Assembly (NCBI GenBank): GCA_031551625.1
Contig: JAVBNJ010000054.1
Location: forward strand, 1-18,783
Source: JAVBNJ01 sp031551625
GTDB lineage: Bacteria; Bacteroidota; Bacteroidia; Bacteroidales; UBA932
Direction: 5' to 3'
Length of the DNA stretch: 18,783 bases
Each line of letters opens with the position of its first letter. Position 1 is the stretch's first letter. The notes under the pieces were generated by a model. It was not told the origin of the DNA, made no database searches, and saw only the letters and a program-made list of their open reading frames with translations. Below, piece after piece: positions 8,290-15,457 of the stretch. Position numbers and translations under genes: made by a program.

Positions 8290-8316
8290 TCTAACAGGGT
8301 TTGGAACCCTGTTAGA
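8290..8316 (+). terminator. 12-bp perfect stem-loop after the efflux operon
   Basis: TCTAACAGGGTT (8290-8301) pairs fully with AACCCTGTTAGA (8305-8316) around a 3-nt TGG loop. It lies 8 bp after the PII-like stop codon and is followed by a T-rich but interrupted tract (GTTAAGTTTGGTTTTT). It could be the operon terminator or a mobile palindromic intergenic repeat. Confidence 0.6.
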
Positions 8317-8339
8317 GTTAAGTTTGGTTTTTATTGTTG

Positions 8340-8370
8340 AAAAACGCGGACAACAAATCCGCGTTTTTTG
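8340..8370 (+). terminator. Bidirectional intrinsic terminator between convergent genes
   Basis: AAAAACGCGGA (8340-8350) pairs with TCCGCGTTTTT (8358-8368) around a 7-nt loop, with T residues at the 3' side on both strands. It stands between the plus-strand efflux operon and the minus-strand PagL-like gene ending at 8436, so it can stop transcription from both directions. Confidence 0.8.
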
Positions 8371-8435
8371 TTACAGCTAATTATTGTAGCGAAAAGTACT
8401 GTAGTGGCTGCTACGATAATGCCAGTCAGGTTTTC

Positions 8436-9524
8436 CTAAAATTCAACTATTCTAAATCCGTAAGTCCACTCCATGTAGTCGACATTTCCGGAATGGGCTT
8501 TGACAAAAACGCCTACAAAATGGCGTTGAGATTTATCCAAATAATATTTTATACCTGCCCGTTCGTAAAAGGGTTCGTAAAAATCGAAGGCACGGTAAAG
8601 ATAAACGGCAAATGCAGCGTACAAAGACATGCGTCCATAAATTACCTCAAAAGAAGCTTTTGCTGCCGGAGTAAAACAATCTGCTTGAGTTATTTCATGG
8701 CCTTCTGATTGCAAACTCATTATGGAAGGATTATAGCACAGATCAAATCCCAAACCATACGTCATAAAATGATGAAAACGCCTTTCATAAGCCAATCCCA
8801 ATGTAGAAGCAAAATAATAGGCTCCATCGCGTTTCGACTCTTTGACAGCAGGAGCAAATGTGGCTATCATAGTATTCTTATTTTCAATAGGTTCTAATGG
8901 AAATTGTAACGATTTTTCCGCATATTCGGGAGGATTCAGAAAATATCGTACACCCACGGATTGCGTAACCATATTTACCCCTAAATTAGGTTGTTTCAAC
9001 GTGGCATTTGACGAGTGAGAAAATCCGGTAACACTAACTAATAGTAGATGTGGATTCAATTGATAGTTAATTCCAATATTCAACCCAACATAAAAATTAA
9101 AATTAGACCCTATCCATATATTATCCGGATTTGTTACAGGATCGTATGGATTTGTATAGTAGCTAAACCCTGCATTCACTTGGTAATTAACCGAAAATGA
9201 TTTGTACTCAAAAAAAGAAGCGTCTATAAACCCAAACAACGCATACTTTGAGTTTAGCACGTCACTGTCAAAAGAAAGATAACGAAAACCCAAACCATAC
9301 CTTGGATTTTTATGAAACGATTCCCATGGATTTTCACCTTTGGTTTGCTTGCCAACTTTAACTTCAAACCCTAAGGCTACCGGGGCAAATGAGTGCTCAC
9401 CCGCGTTTGCAATCATTTTACCAAAACAGAAATTGGCTTCGGTATATAAATTACAAGCATTCTGAGAATAAGAAAGTGTTGCTACCAGAACGAAAAACAA
9501 AAATAAAAGTATGGATTTTCTCAT
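8436..9524 (-). CDS. PagL-like lipid A 3-O-deacylase / acyloxyacyl hydrolase family outer-membrane protein
   Basis: This 362-residue protein has a signal peptide (MRKSILLFLFFVLVATLSYS) and alternating aromatic beta-strands expected of an outer-membrane barrel. Residues 168-184 (FSHSSNATLKQPNLGVN) resemble the PagL catalytic segment with His170 and Ser172 in an H-x-S-N motif. In Pseudomonas PagL the third catalytic residue, a Glu, lies 14 residues after the His; here that position is Asn184. The length, longer than proteobacterial PagL, fits the Bacteroidota proteins annotated acyloxyacyl hydrolase. The likely role is removal of an acyl chain from lipid A at the cell surface. It is the only complete minus-strand gene and has its own promoter. 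Family call is moderately sure; activity is uncertain. Confidence 0.65.
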   Translation of the reverse strand: MRKSILLFLFFVLVATLSYSQNACNLYTEANFCFGKMIANAGEHSFAPVALGFEVKVGKQTKGENPWESFHKNPRYGLGFRYLSFDSDVLNSKYALFGFIDASFFEYKSFSVNYQVNAGFSYYTNPYDPVTNPDNIWIGSNFNFYVGLNIGINYQLNPHLLLVSVTGFSHSSNATLKQPNLGVNMVTQSVGVRYFLNPPEYAEKSLQFPLEPIENKNTMIATFAPAVKESKRDGAYYFASTLGLAYERRFHHFMTYGLGFDLCYNPSIMSLQSEGHEITQADCFTPAAKASFEVIYGRMSLYAAFAVYLYRAFDFYEPFYERAGIKYYLDKSQRHFVGVFVKAHSGNVDYMEWTYGFRIVEF

Positions 9525-9574
9525 AAACTACGTTTCTTTTTATTCCGGTTTAGCATTCCTCCTCTATTTTTCTG

Positions 9575-9606
9575 CAAAAATACAAAAACACCATTGTATA
9601 AACAAA
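9575..9606 (-). promoter_or_regulatory. Bacteroidota promoter of the PagL-like gene
   Basis: On the minus strand TTTG (9606-9603), a 20-bp spacer and TATTTTTG (9582-9575) match the -33/-7 consensus, about 50 bp upstream of the start codon at 9524. Confidence 0.55.
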
Positions 9607-9614
9607 ATCAAATT

Positions 9615-9646
9615 TTTAGCCTTTAAAATTAATTTTCGTACCTTTA
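9615..9646 (+). promoter_or_regulatory. Weak candidate promoter of the nitronate monooxygenase operon
   Basis: TACCTTTA (9639-9646) differs from TAnnTTTG only at the last base, and TTTA (9615-9618) lies 20 bp upstream in the -33 position. It would produce a leader of about 90 nt containing the hairpin at 9700-9728. Confidence 0.3.
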
Positions 9647-9699
9647 TAGTTTAAACATTAGAGTCTTTTTTAAATTAACTTTTTTGTTAGTATTAATCA

Positions 9700-9736
9700 G
9701 TTGCGACGGGGCAGCACCATGTCGCAACAATTTTTT
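9700..9736 (+). promoter_or_regulatory. Leader stem-loop with T-run before the nitronate monooxygenase gene
   Basis: GTTGCGAC (9700-9707) and GTCGCAAC (9721-9728) form a perfect 8-bp GC-rich stem with a 13-nt loop, followed after AA by six T (9731-9736) and, five bases later, the start codon at 9741. The form is that of an intrinsic terminator placed in the leader, compatible with attenuation, or of a palindromic intergenic repeat inserted there. Confidence 0.5.
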
Positions 9737-9740
9737 GACA

Positions 9741-10820
9741 ATGCTAAAATCATTTTTCATAGGAAATAAAGAAATCCGGCTACCGATTATCCAAGGCGGC
9801 ATGGGTGTGGGTATTTCGCTTTCGGGGCTGGCTTCGGCAGTGGCCAATGAAGGCGGCGGCGGTGTTATATCTTGCGCCGGTGTGGGCTTGTTATACAAGC
9901 AACACTCGGGTAATTATCTCGAAGATTGTATATGGGGGCTTAAAGAAGAATTGCGCAAAGCACGCGAAAAGACAAACGGTGTAATCGGTGTAAACATAAT
10001 GGTGGCACTGTCGAACTTTTCGGATATGGTTCGCACGGCTATTGCCGAAAAAGCGGATATTATTTTTTCGGGCGCCGGCCTGCCAATAGATTTGCCGTCG
10101 TATCTTACACCGGAGAGCGAAACAATGTTGGTGCCGATTGTTTCGTCGGCCCGCGCGGCGAAAATTATCTGCGAAAAATGGCAAGTCAACTACAACTACC
10201 TGCCCGATGCCATTGTGGTAGAAGGCCCGAAAGCGGGCGGGCATTTAGGATTCAAAACAGAACAAATCGACAACGAAGATTATTCGCTCGAACAGTTGGT
10301 ACCACAAGTAGTGGCTATTGCTAACCAATACAGCCATGAGAAAAAAATCCCTGTAATTGCTGCAGGTGGTATTTCTACCGGTGCAGACATTGCCCACTTC
10401 ATGGAGTTGGGCGCTGCAGGTGTGCAAATGGGAAGTATATTTGTGCCTACTTACGAATGCGATGCATCCGCCGCCTTCAAACAAGTATATATTGATTCGT
10501 CTCAAAAAGACACCCTGATCATACAAAGCCCGGTAGGGATGCCAGGACGTGTTTTCGACGGCCCGTTTATCCGCAGTGTCAACAAAGGCGAGCAACAACC
10601 TAAAAGCTGTCCGGTTCGCTGTATTAAAACATGCGACTACACCAAAAGCCCTTACTGTATTACCCTTGCGCTTTACAGTGCGGCTAAAGGAAACATGGAC
10701 AAGGGCTATGCGTTTGCCGGAGCAAACGCCTATCTGGCCAACAAAATTAGCAGTGTAAAAGAAGTGATAGTCAAGTTGGAGGACGAATATCTAAAAGCAA
10801 CATCCGGAGCCAAATTCTGA
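9741..10820 (+). CDS. Nitronate monooxygenase / 2-nitropropane dioxygenase family FMN enzyme
   Basis: This 359-residue TIM-barrel flavoprotein has the family's N-terminal PIIQGGMGVGIS, central PDAIVVEGPKAGGHLG (catalytic His region), and phosphate-binding VIAAGGISTGADIAHFMELGAAGVQMGS. Start ATG 9741 gives the usual short lead into the barrel; a TTG at 9684 in frame would run through the leader hairpin and is rejected. A C-terminal Cys set, Cys290-x3-Cys294-x3-Cys298-x7-Cys306 (CPVRCIKTCDYTKSPYC), precedes a helical tail; similar Cys-rich tails occur in related annotated proteins from anaerobes. It probably oxidises nitronates or acts as an enoyl reductase-like flavoenzyme (FabK is related); true substrate unknown. 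The gene is 11 bp upstream of an acyltransferase gene, so a lipid-linked role is possible. Confidence 0.85.
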   Translation: MLKSFFIGNKEIRLPIIQGGMGVGISLSGLASAVANEGGGGVISCAGVGLLYKQHSGNYLEDCIWGLKEELRKAREKTNGVIGVNIMVALSNFSDMVRTAIAEKADIIFSGAGLPIDLPSYLTPESETMLVPIVSSARAAKIICEKWQVNYNYLPDAIVVEGPKAGGHLGFKTEQIDNEDYSLEQLVPQVVAIANQYSHEKKIPVIAAGGISTGADIAHFMELGAAGVQMGSIFVPTYECDASAAFKQVYIDSSQKDTLIIQSPVGMPGRVFDGPFIRSVNKGEQQPKSCPVRCIKTCDYTKSPYCITLALYSAAKGNMDKGYAFAGANAYLANKISSVKEVIVKLEDEYLKATSGAKF

Positions 10821-10831
10821 ATCAACACGAA

Positions 10832-11575
10832 ATGCAAAAACTCGTAGCATATTCCCTTTCCGTTATTTACTACTTGTTGTTCGGTAGCGCGTTGGCCATT
10901 TTCCATCCCATTCAGTGGATATGCTTCAACCTGCTTGGTTACAAGGCCCACAAAAAAAGTGTCGATGCATTGTATTTCTTTTTAGTAGCCAACACATACA
11001 TTTTAGGCACAACATATAAAATCAAAAACCTGGATAAACTGCCGGCAGGCGTGCCTTTAATTATTCCGGCCAATCATCAAAGCCTATTCGATATTATAGC
11101 TATTGGTTGGTTTATGCGGAAAGCACATCCAAAATTTATCAGCAAGATAGAACTGGGGAAAGGCATCCCCAGCATTTCGTACAATTTGAATCACGGAGGC
11201 TCGGTGCTCATCAACCGGAAAGACCCGAAGCAATCGTTAGCTGCCATAAAAGAAATGGCGCAATACGTAGAGGCAACCAAACGGTCTACTGTCATATTTC
11301 CCGAAGGGACAAGAAGTAAAACAGGCAAGCCACGGCCGTTTGCCGAAAGCGGATTGAAAGTCCTCTGCAAATACGCACCGTCGGCCTACATGGTTCCTGT
11401 TACCATAAACAACTCGTGGAAAATGACCAAATGGGGCTCTTTCCCCTTAGGTATTGGAACTAAAATAGAACTTATTATTCACGATCCTTTCCCGGTAAAC
11501 GACAGGCCTTTTCCGGAGGTTTTTGAAAAAACAGAACAGGCCATAATTCAAGCTATTCAAAAGGTATGTATTTGA
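10832..11575 (+). CDS. PlsC-type 1-acyl-sn-glycerol-3-phosphate acyltransferase
   Basis: This 247-residue membrane-associated enzyme has the four PlsC blocks: NHQSLFD (His82, Asp87, the HX4D catalytic pair), GSVLINRKDP, FPEGTRS (156-162, glycerol-phosphate binding) and YMVPVTINN. An N-terminal hydrophobic stretch (VAYSLSVIYYLLFGSALAIF) probably anchors it in the inner membrane. It would transfer an acyl chain to lysophosphatidate to yield phosphatidate, the precursor of phospholipids, though some homologues acylate other lipids. It starts 11 bp after the flavoenzyme gene and is surely co-transcribed with it. Length is normal. Confidence 0.9.
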   Translation: MQKLVAYSLSVIYYLLFGSALAIFHPIQWICFNLLGYKAHKKSVDALYFFLVANTYILGTTYKIKNLDKLPAGVPLIIPANHQSLFDIIAIGWFMRKAHPKFISKIELGKGIPSISYNLNHGGSVLINRKDPKQSLAAIKEMAQYVEATKRSTVIFPEGTRSKTGKPRPFAESGLKVLCKYAPSAYMVPVTINNSWKMTKWGSFPLGIGTKIELIIHDPFPVNDRPFPEVFEKTEQAIIQAIQKVCI

Positions 11576-11603
11576 AAGCTGATGGTAATTAAACGAAAAA
11601 TTG

Positions 11604-11611
11604 TACCTTTG
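11604..11611 (+). promoter_or_regulatory. Bacteroidota -7 element upstream of the M49 lipoprotein gene
   Basis: TACCTTTG matches TAnnTTTG, 24 bp before the start codon. No convincing -33 TTTG lies at the usual distance (TTTG at 11571-11574 is too far away), so promoter strength is uncertain. Confidence 0.4.
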
Positions 11612-11635
11612 TGTAAATAACAATTAATAACCCAA

Positions 11636-13264
11636 ATGAAAAAGATAGTATTATCTACCGTTTTGCTCGCGGCTGTATGCCTGGCTGGTTGCAAAAACTC
11701 CAAAACAACTCAAGAACCCACTGCCATGGAACAAAAAGTAGCCGAATTTGCGCCTGTTACGTTGACCAGCGACCTTTCGCATTTAACAAGCAACGAACGC
11801 CAGATGGTCGGCATTTTTATTGATGCGGCTCAAATTATGGACGAATTATTTTGGCTGCAAGCCTTTGGCGACAGGAGCACACTCGACACCATTGCCGATG
11901 CCGCAGCCAAAGAATTTGCTATGATTAATTATGGCCCGTGGGACCGCCTCGACAACATGAAACCCTTTATAGCCGGCTATGGCGAGAAACCGCTCGGCGC
12001 ACAATTTTATCCGGCAGATATGACCAAAGAAGAGTTTGATGCACTGAAAGACCCTAATAAAACCAACCTCTATACTATTTTGAAACGTAATGCCAATGGC
12101 CAATTGGAAGTGGTATGGTATAAAGATTTTTATAAAGAGAAACTTTCGAAAGTTATCGACTTGATGAAGCAAGCACAAGCATTGGCAGAAGATGCAGGCT
12201 TGAAAAAATATTTGACGGAACGCATCAAAGCATTCGAAACCGACGACTACCTGGCCAGCGACATGGCTTGGATGGATATGAAATCGAGTGTGCTTGACTT
12301 TGTGGTAGGCCCTATCGAAAACTATGAAGACCGCCTCTTTGGCTACAAAGCCGCTTACGAAGCCTTTGTGTTGGTAAAAGATAAAAAATGGAGCGACGAC
12401 CTTGCCAAATTTACCAAAATGCTTCCTGCGCTACAAGCCGAATTGCCTTGCGACCCGAAATTCAAGCAAGAAGTGCCCGGTACTGATTCCGACCTTAATG
12501 TATACGACGTAATATACTATGCGGGTGATTGCAATTCGGGCAGCAAAACTATTGCTATCAATTTGCCGAACGACGAACGCGTACACCTTGCCAAAGGCGC
12601 CCGCCGCTTACAATTGAAGAATGCCATGAAAGCCAAGTTCGACAAAATCATGTATCCCATTGCAAATTTAATGGTAGATTCGGCCCAGTTGAAAAATATA
12701 AAATTCGAAGCCTTTTTCTCGAATGTTACTTTCCACGAAGTGGCTCACGGCTTGGGTATCAAAAACACGATAAACGGTAAAGGCAATATACGTCAGGCAC
12801 TAAAAGAGCAATACTCCGGTTGGGAAGAGGCTAAGGCCGATATCCTCGGTCTGTTTATGGTACAAAAATTAGTGGAACGCGGCGAAATTACCGGCATCAC
12901 GGTCGAAGATGCCTACACTACATTTATCATCGGCACGCTACGCTCTGTACGCTTTGGTGCCGCTTCGGCACACGGCAAAGCCAACATGATGTGCTATAAT
13001 TTCTTTGAAGCCAACGGTGCATTTACCAAAAATGCCGAAGGCAAATATGTAATCGACATGCCGAAAGCCAAAGCAGCGCTGGAACAATGGGCTGCCTTGA
13101 TTTTACGTGTGGAAGGCGAAGGCGACTATGAATTCGCTCAAAAATACCTGAACGAAAATTCGGTAATCAAACCCGCCTTACAGGCCGATTTGGATAAAGT
13201 GAACAACGCCGGTATTCCGCGCGACATCCGTTTTAACCAAGGTAAGAAAGAACTGGGCCTGTAA
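11636..13264 (+). CDS. Zinc peptidase of family M49 (dipeptidyl peptidase III-like) lipoprotein
   Basis: This 542-residue protein begins with a lipoprotein signal peptide (lipobox LAGC, Cys19), placing it in the cell envelope. The metal centre is read as HEVAH (His367, Glu368, His371) followed about 25 residues later by EEAKAD (Glu397-Asp402), matching the second M49 motif EE-x-[KR]-A-[DE]. Classical M49 enzymes have six-residue HEXXGH; this one has the five-residue HEXXH spacing, reported for a minority branch including the Caldithrix abyssi enzyme. The expected activity is removal of dipeptides from peptide N-termini, here in the periplasm, but the shorter motif may change activity. Homologues are sometimes mislabelled dihydrofolate reductase. 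It is 15 bp upstream of the ExbB-like gene. Confidence 0.82.
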   Translation: MKKIVLSTVLLAAVCLAGCKNSKTTQEPTAMEQKVAEFAPVTLTSDLSHLTSNERQMVGIFIDAAQIMDELFWLQAFGDRSTLDTIADAAAKEFAMINYGPWDRLDNMKPFIAGYGEKPLGAQFYPADMTKEEFDALKDPNKTNLYTILKRNANGQLEVVWYKDFYKEKLSKVIDLMKQAQALAEDAGLKKYLTERIKAFETDDYLASDMAWMDMKSSVLDFVVGPIENYEDRLFGYKAAYEAFVLVKDKKWSDDLAKFTKMLPALQAELPCDPKFKQEVPGTDSDLNVYDVIYYAGDCNSGSKTIAINLPNDERVHLAKGARRLQLKNAMKAKFDKIMYPIANLMVDSAQLKNIKFEAFFSNVTFHEVAHGLGIKNTINGKGNIRQALKEQYSGWEEAKADILGLFMVQKLVERGEITGITVEDAYTTFIIGTLRSVRFGAASAHGKANMMCYNFFEANGAFTKNAEGKYVIDMPKAKAALEQWAALILRVEGEGDYEFAQKYLNENSVIKPALQADLDKVNNAGIPRDIRFNQGKKELGL

Positions 13265-13279
13265 TAACGATTTTTTCAA

Positions 13280-13996
13280 ATGTGTATGGCTATAACTAAT
13301 TTATTCGTTGTTCTACAACAGGCTGCGGCTTCGCAGCAGGCAGCCGTTGTAGAACAAGCAACTCAAGAACAAAGTTACCTGCACCTTGCCATGAAAGGCG
13401 GTTGGATTTTGCTACCTCTTTTCATCCTCTCCATTGTCGCTATTTACGTCATTGCCGAACGCTGGATGGCAATTGGCCGTGCCGGACGTAAAGATAAGAT
13501 GTGGTTTCCCAATACCTCGGCATTAATACGGGAAGGCGCCATTCAAAAAGCATTGCAAGCGTGTGAGCAAAGCGTGAACCCCTCTGCAAAGGTAGTGGCC
13601 ACCGGACTAAAAGAAATCAACGACGATATAGAAAATATTCAAGAATTGATGGAGGTAGAAGTTCGCCAACAAGTGGCCTCGCTCGAACGTCAAATGAATT
13701 ACCTCGGCATTATCGCATCAGTAGCGCCCATGTTGGGTTTCCTCGGTACGATTTTCGGTGTTATCAAAATTTTTTACAACATTTCGATGACCAATAATCT
13801 TGACATCTCTACCATTTCCGACGGATTGTACCAAAAGATGATATGCTCCGGAGTCGGGCTTTTCGTGGGTATTATTGCCTATTCGGGCTATTACCTGCTC
13901 AACGGGAAGATTGACAAAGTTGTGGCGCGCATGGACAAAGAAGTGAACGACATGATGCGCGCCATCCGCTACTATAAACAGAACGTGCAACAATAG
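13280..13996 (+). CDS. MotA/TolQ/ExbB-family proton channel protein
   Basis: This 238-residue inner-membrane protein has a periplasmic Ala/Gln-rich N-terminus, TM1 (GGWILLPLFILSIVAIYVIAERW, residues about 40-62), a cytoplasmic segment, TM2 with the family signature (LGIIASVAPMLGFLGTIFGVI, about 141-161) and TM3 (ICSGVGLFVGIIAYSGYYLL). Together with the ExbD-like gene 11 bp downstream it forms a proton-driven motor that energises TonB-dependent outer-membrane transport or Tol-Pal function. No tonB gene follows, so which system it serves is open. ATG 13280 and ATG 13286 are both possible starts. The first coding bases carry a large inverted repeat (13308-13357). The M49 lipoprotein gene precedes it by 15 bp, probably in the same transcript. 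Confidence 0.9.
   Translation: MCMAITNLFVVLQQAAASQQAAVVEQATQEQSYLHLAMKGGWILLPLFILSIVAIYVIAERWMAIGRAGRKDKMWFPNTSALIREGAIQKALQACEQSVNPSAKVVATGLKEINDDIENIQELMEVEVRQQVASLERQMNYLGIIASVAPMLGFLGTIFGVIKIFYNISMTNNLDISTISDGLYQKMICSGVGLFVGIIAYSGYYLLNGKIDKVVARMDKEVNDMMRAIRYYKQNVQQ
13308..13357 (+). repeat. 50-bp inverted repeat inside the start of the exbB-like gene
   Basis: TTGTTCTACAAC (13308-13319) is perfectly complementary to GTTGTAGAACAA (13346-13357). After one bulged A, GGCTG (13321-13325) pairs with CAGCC (13341-13345), and a further CTGCG/CGCAG pairing is possible inside. It lies at coding bases 29-78 and encodes the Gln/Ala/Val-rich periplasmic N-terminus, so it would fold strongly in the mRNA close to the start codon. 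Confidence 0.75.
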
Positions 13997-14007
13997 CCGT
14001 ATGTAGA

Positions 14008-14415
14008 ATGAAAATTGAACGCTCACGTAAAAGAAATGCCGAGGTATATACGGCATCGCTGAACGACATCATGTTTTTCCTGCTGCTGTTCTTCCTGATT
14101 ATTTCCACGTTCGTGATTCCGACTTCTATTCGAGTCCTGCTGCCTAATGCTAAGCATTCCGATAAAGTAGTCGAGAAGAAAGTGGTACAACTGGCCGTAA
14201 CCAAGGACTACCGTTACTACATCGACGATAAGGAAATTAGCTTTATACAAGTAGAGCCCGCGCTCAACCGTCTGCAAAACCTTTCCAATGGCAAAGAACT
14301 GATGGTATCGTTGCAAGCCGACAAAACCGTAGACCTTCAACACGTCGTAGATTTGATTGATATCGGCAACAAGCTCGGTATAAAAATGGTATTGTTTACA
14401 AAAAAATCAGATTAA
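14008..14415 (+). CDS. ExbD/TolR-family biopolymer transport protein
   Basis: This 135-residue protein has a short cytoplasmic N-terminus, a single TM helix (SLNDIMFFLLLFFLIISTFVI) bearing the essential membrane Asp (Asp20, equivalent to ExbD Asp25), and a periplasmic domain ending DLIDIGNKLGIKMVLFTKK, the usual ExbD/TolR end. It is the partner of the preceding ExbB-like channel; the Asp carries protons within the ExbB pentamer. It lies 11 bp after that gene and is followed by a terminator, so the operon ends without a TonB or TolA homologue. Confidence 0.9.
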   Translation: MKIERSRKRNAEVYTASLNDIMFFLLLFFLIISTFVIPTSIRVLLPNAKHSDKVVEKKVVQLAVTKDYRYYIDDKEISFIQVEPALNRLQNLSNGKELMVSLQADKTVDLQHVVDLIDIGNKLGIKMVLFTKKSD

Positions 14416-14421
14416 AAACAC

Positions 14422-14450
14422 AAGTCCGGCAAATACCGGGCTTTTAGTTT
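14422..14450 (+). terminator. Intrinsic terminator after the ExbB/ExbD genes
   Basis: AAGTCCGG (14422-14429) pairs with CCGGGCTT (14436-14443, one G-U) around a CAAATA loop, followed by TTAGTTT, immediately after the ExbD-like stop codon. Confidence 0.75.
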
Positions 14451-14501
14451 TATCATTAACAACTTAGCTCTTTCTCGCATAAAAAATCGATAATCAAATC
14501 C

Positions 14502-14532
14502 TTGATTTTTTTGCAAAAAAATAGTATCTTTG
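14502..14532 (+). promoter_or_regulatory. Bacteroidota promoter of the M23 peptidase-dxr-rseP operon
   Basis: TTG at 14502-14504, a 20-bp spacer and TATCTTTG at 14525-14532 match the -33/-7 consensus, about 28 bp before the ATG at 14561. A palindrome, AATCAA-ATCC-TTGATT (14492-14507), overlaps the -33 box and could be a regulator site. Confidence 0.6.
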
Positions 14533-14560
14533 TAAATTATACTTTTTTGTATTTAAAACC

Positions 14561-15448
14561 ATGGCAAAAGAGAAAGAACCCGGCGAAGGTAAAAAAGACA
14601 GCTGGTTAAAAAATAAATACCGCGTTACAGCCTACAACGACACCACCCTTGAACAAGTATGGCACTTCCGTATATCGGGAATAGGAGCTATAGTATTGGG
14701 GGCAGCGCTTACTGTGATAATTATTGCTACAGTAACAATACTCATTGCATTTACCGGTTTGCGGGAATTTATTCCCGGCTACCCCGATGATACGACCCGC
14801 GAGAAAATTATGATCAATGCCTTGCGTGCCGACTCGCTTGAGCGAGCCTTGCTACAATGGGAAAGACAATTGAACAATATAAATTTGTTGATGTCCGGCA
14901 AAGAGCCGCTACCACTCAACAATGCTTCCATTGACAGTATCCGCACAACTGCTGCTGCTGAAAGAGTTCACGCTCGCTCGCACGAAGATTCGCTACTACG
15001 TAAAGAAGTAGAAGAACGCGACCGCTACAATCCCGCAGCAGGCGCCCGTCAAGGTACAATGCCACAATTGTTGATAGAAAATTTATTCTTCTTCCCACCT
15101 GTGCAAGGCGTAGTGTCCGATGTATTCAATGTGAAGACCAACCACCTGGCCATTGATGTGGTTACAGTACCACACGCCCCGGTAATGTCGGTACTCGATG
15201 GCACTGTGATTATGGCCACCTGGACTGTTGAAACTGGTTATGTACTGCAAATACAGCATGCGGGAGACCTTATCTCAATATATAAACACAACGAGCGGTT
15301 ACTCAAAAAACAAGGCGACCATGTAAAGGCCGGCGAAACCATTGCTATCGTTGGCAACTCGGGCGAGCTGACAACCGGGCCCCACCTGCACTTTGAGCTG
15401 TGGTACAAAGGCGCTCCGGTTGACCCATTGAAATACATAAAATTTTAA
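14561..15448 (+). CDS. M23 (LytM/lysostaphin-type) peptidoglycan endopeptidase, membrane-anchored
   Basis: This 295-residue protein has a charged cytoplasmic N-terminus, one TM helix at residues about 42-67 (GIGAIVLGAALTVIIIATVTILIAF), a linker with likely coiled coil (about 85-165), and a C-terminal M23 domain. The zinc and catalytic residues are intact: His195 and Asp199 (NHLAID), His243 (IYKHN), His275 and His277 (GPHLHF). It is therefore predicted to be an active enzyme that cleaves peptidoglycan cross-link peptides from the inner-membrane face, rather than a degenerate EnvC-type activator. It leads an operon with dxr and rseP. Cell-wall remodelling is the likely job. Confidence 0.9.
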   Translation: MAKEKEPGEGKKDSWLKNKYRVTAYNDTTLEQVWHFRISGIGAIVLGAALTVIIIATVTILIAFTGLREFIPGYPDDTTREKIMINALRADSLERALLQWERQLNNINLLMSGKEPLPLNNASIDSIRTTAAAERVHARSHEDSLLRKEVEERDRYNPAAGARQGTMPQLLIENLFFFPPVQGVVSDVFNVKTNHLAIDVVTVPHAPVMSVLDGTVIMATWTVETGYVLQIQHAGDLISIYKHNERLLKKQGDHVKAGETIAIVGNSGELTTGPHLHFELWYKGAPVDPLKYIKF

Positions 15449-15457
15449 TTATGAAAG

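Noticed and set aside
8334..8708. 124-residue plus-strand open frame over the terminator and PagL-like gene
   Set aside because: It starts next to the intrinsic terminator and runs antisense to a gene with signal peptide, barrel features and its own promoter.
9684..9740. TTG 9684 start adding 19 residues to the nitronate monooxygenase
   Set aside because: The extension is translated from the leader hairpin, and the family begins close to the ATG at 9741.
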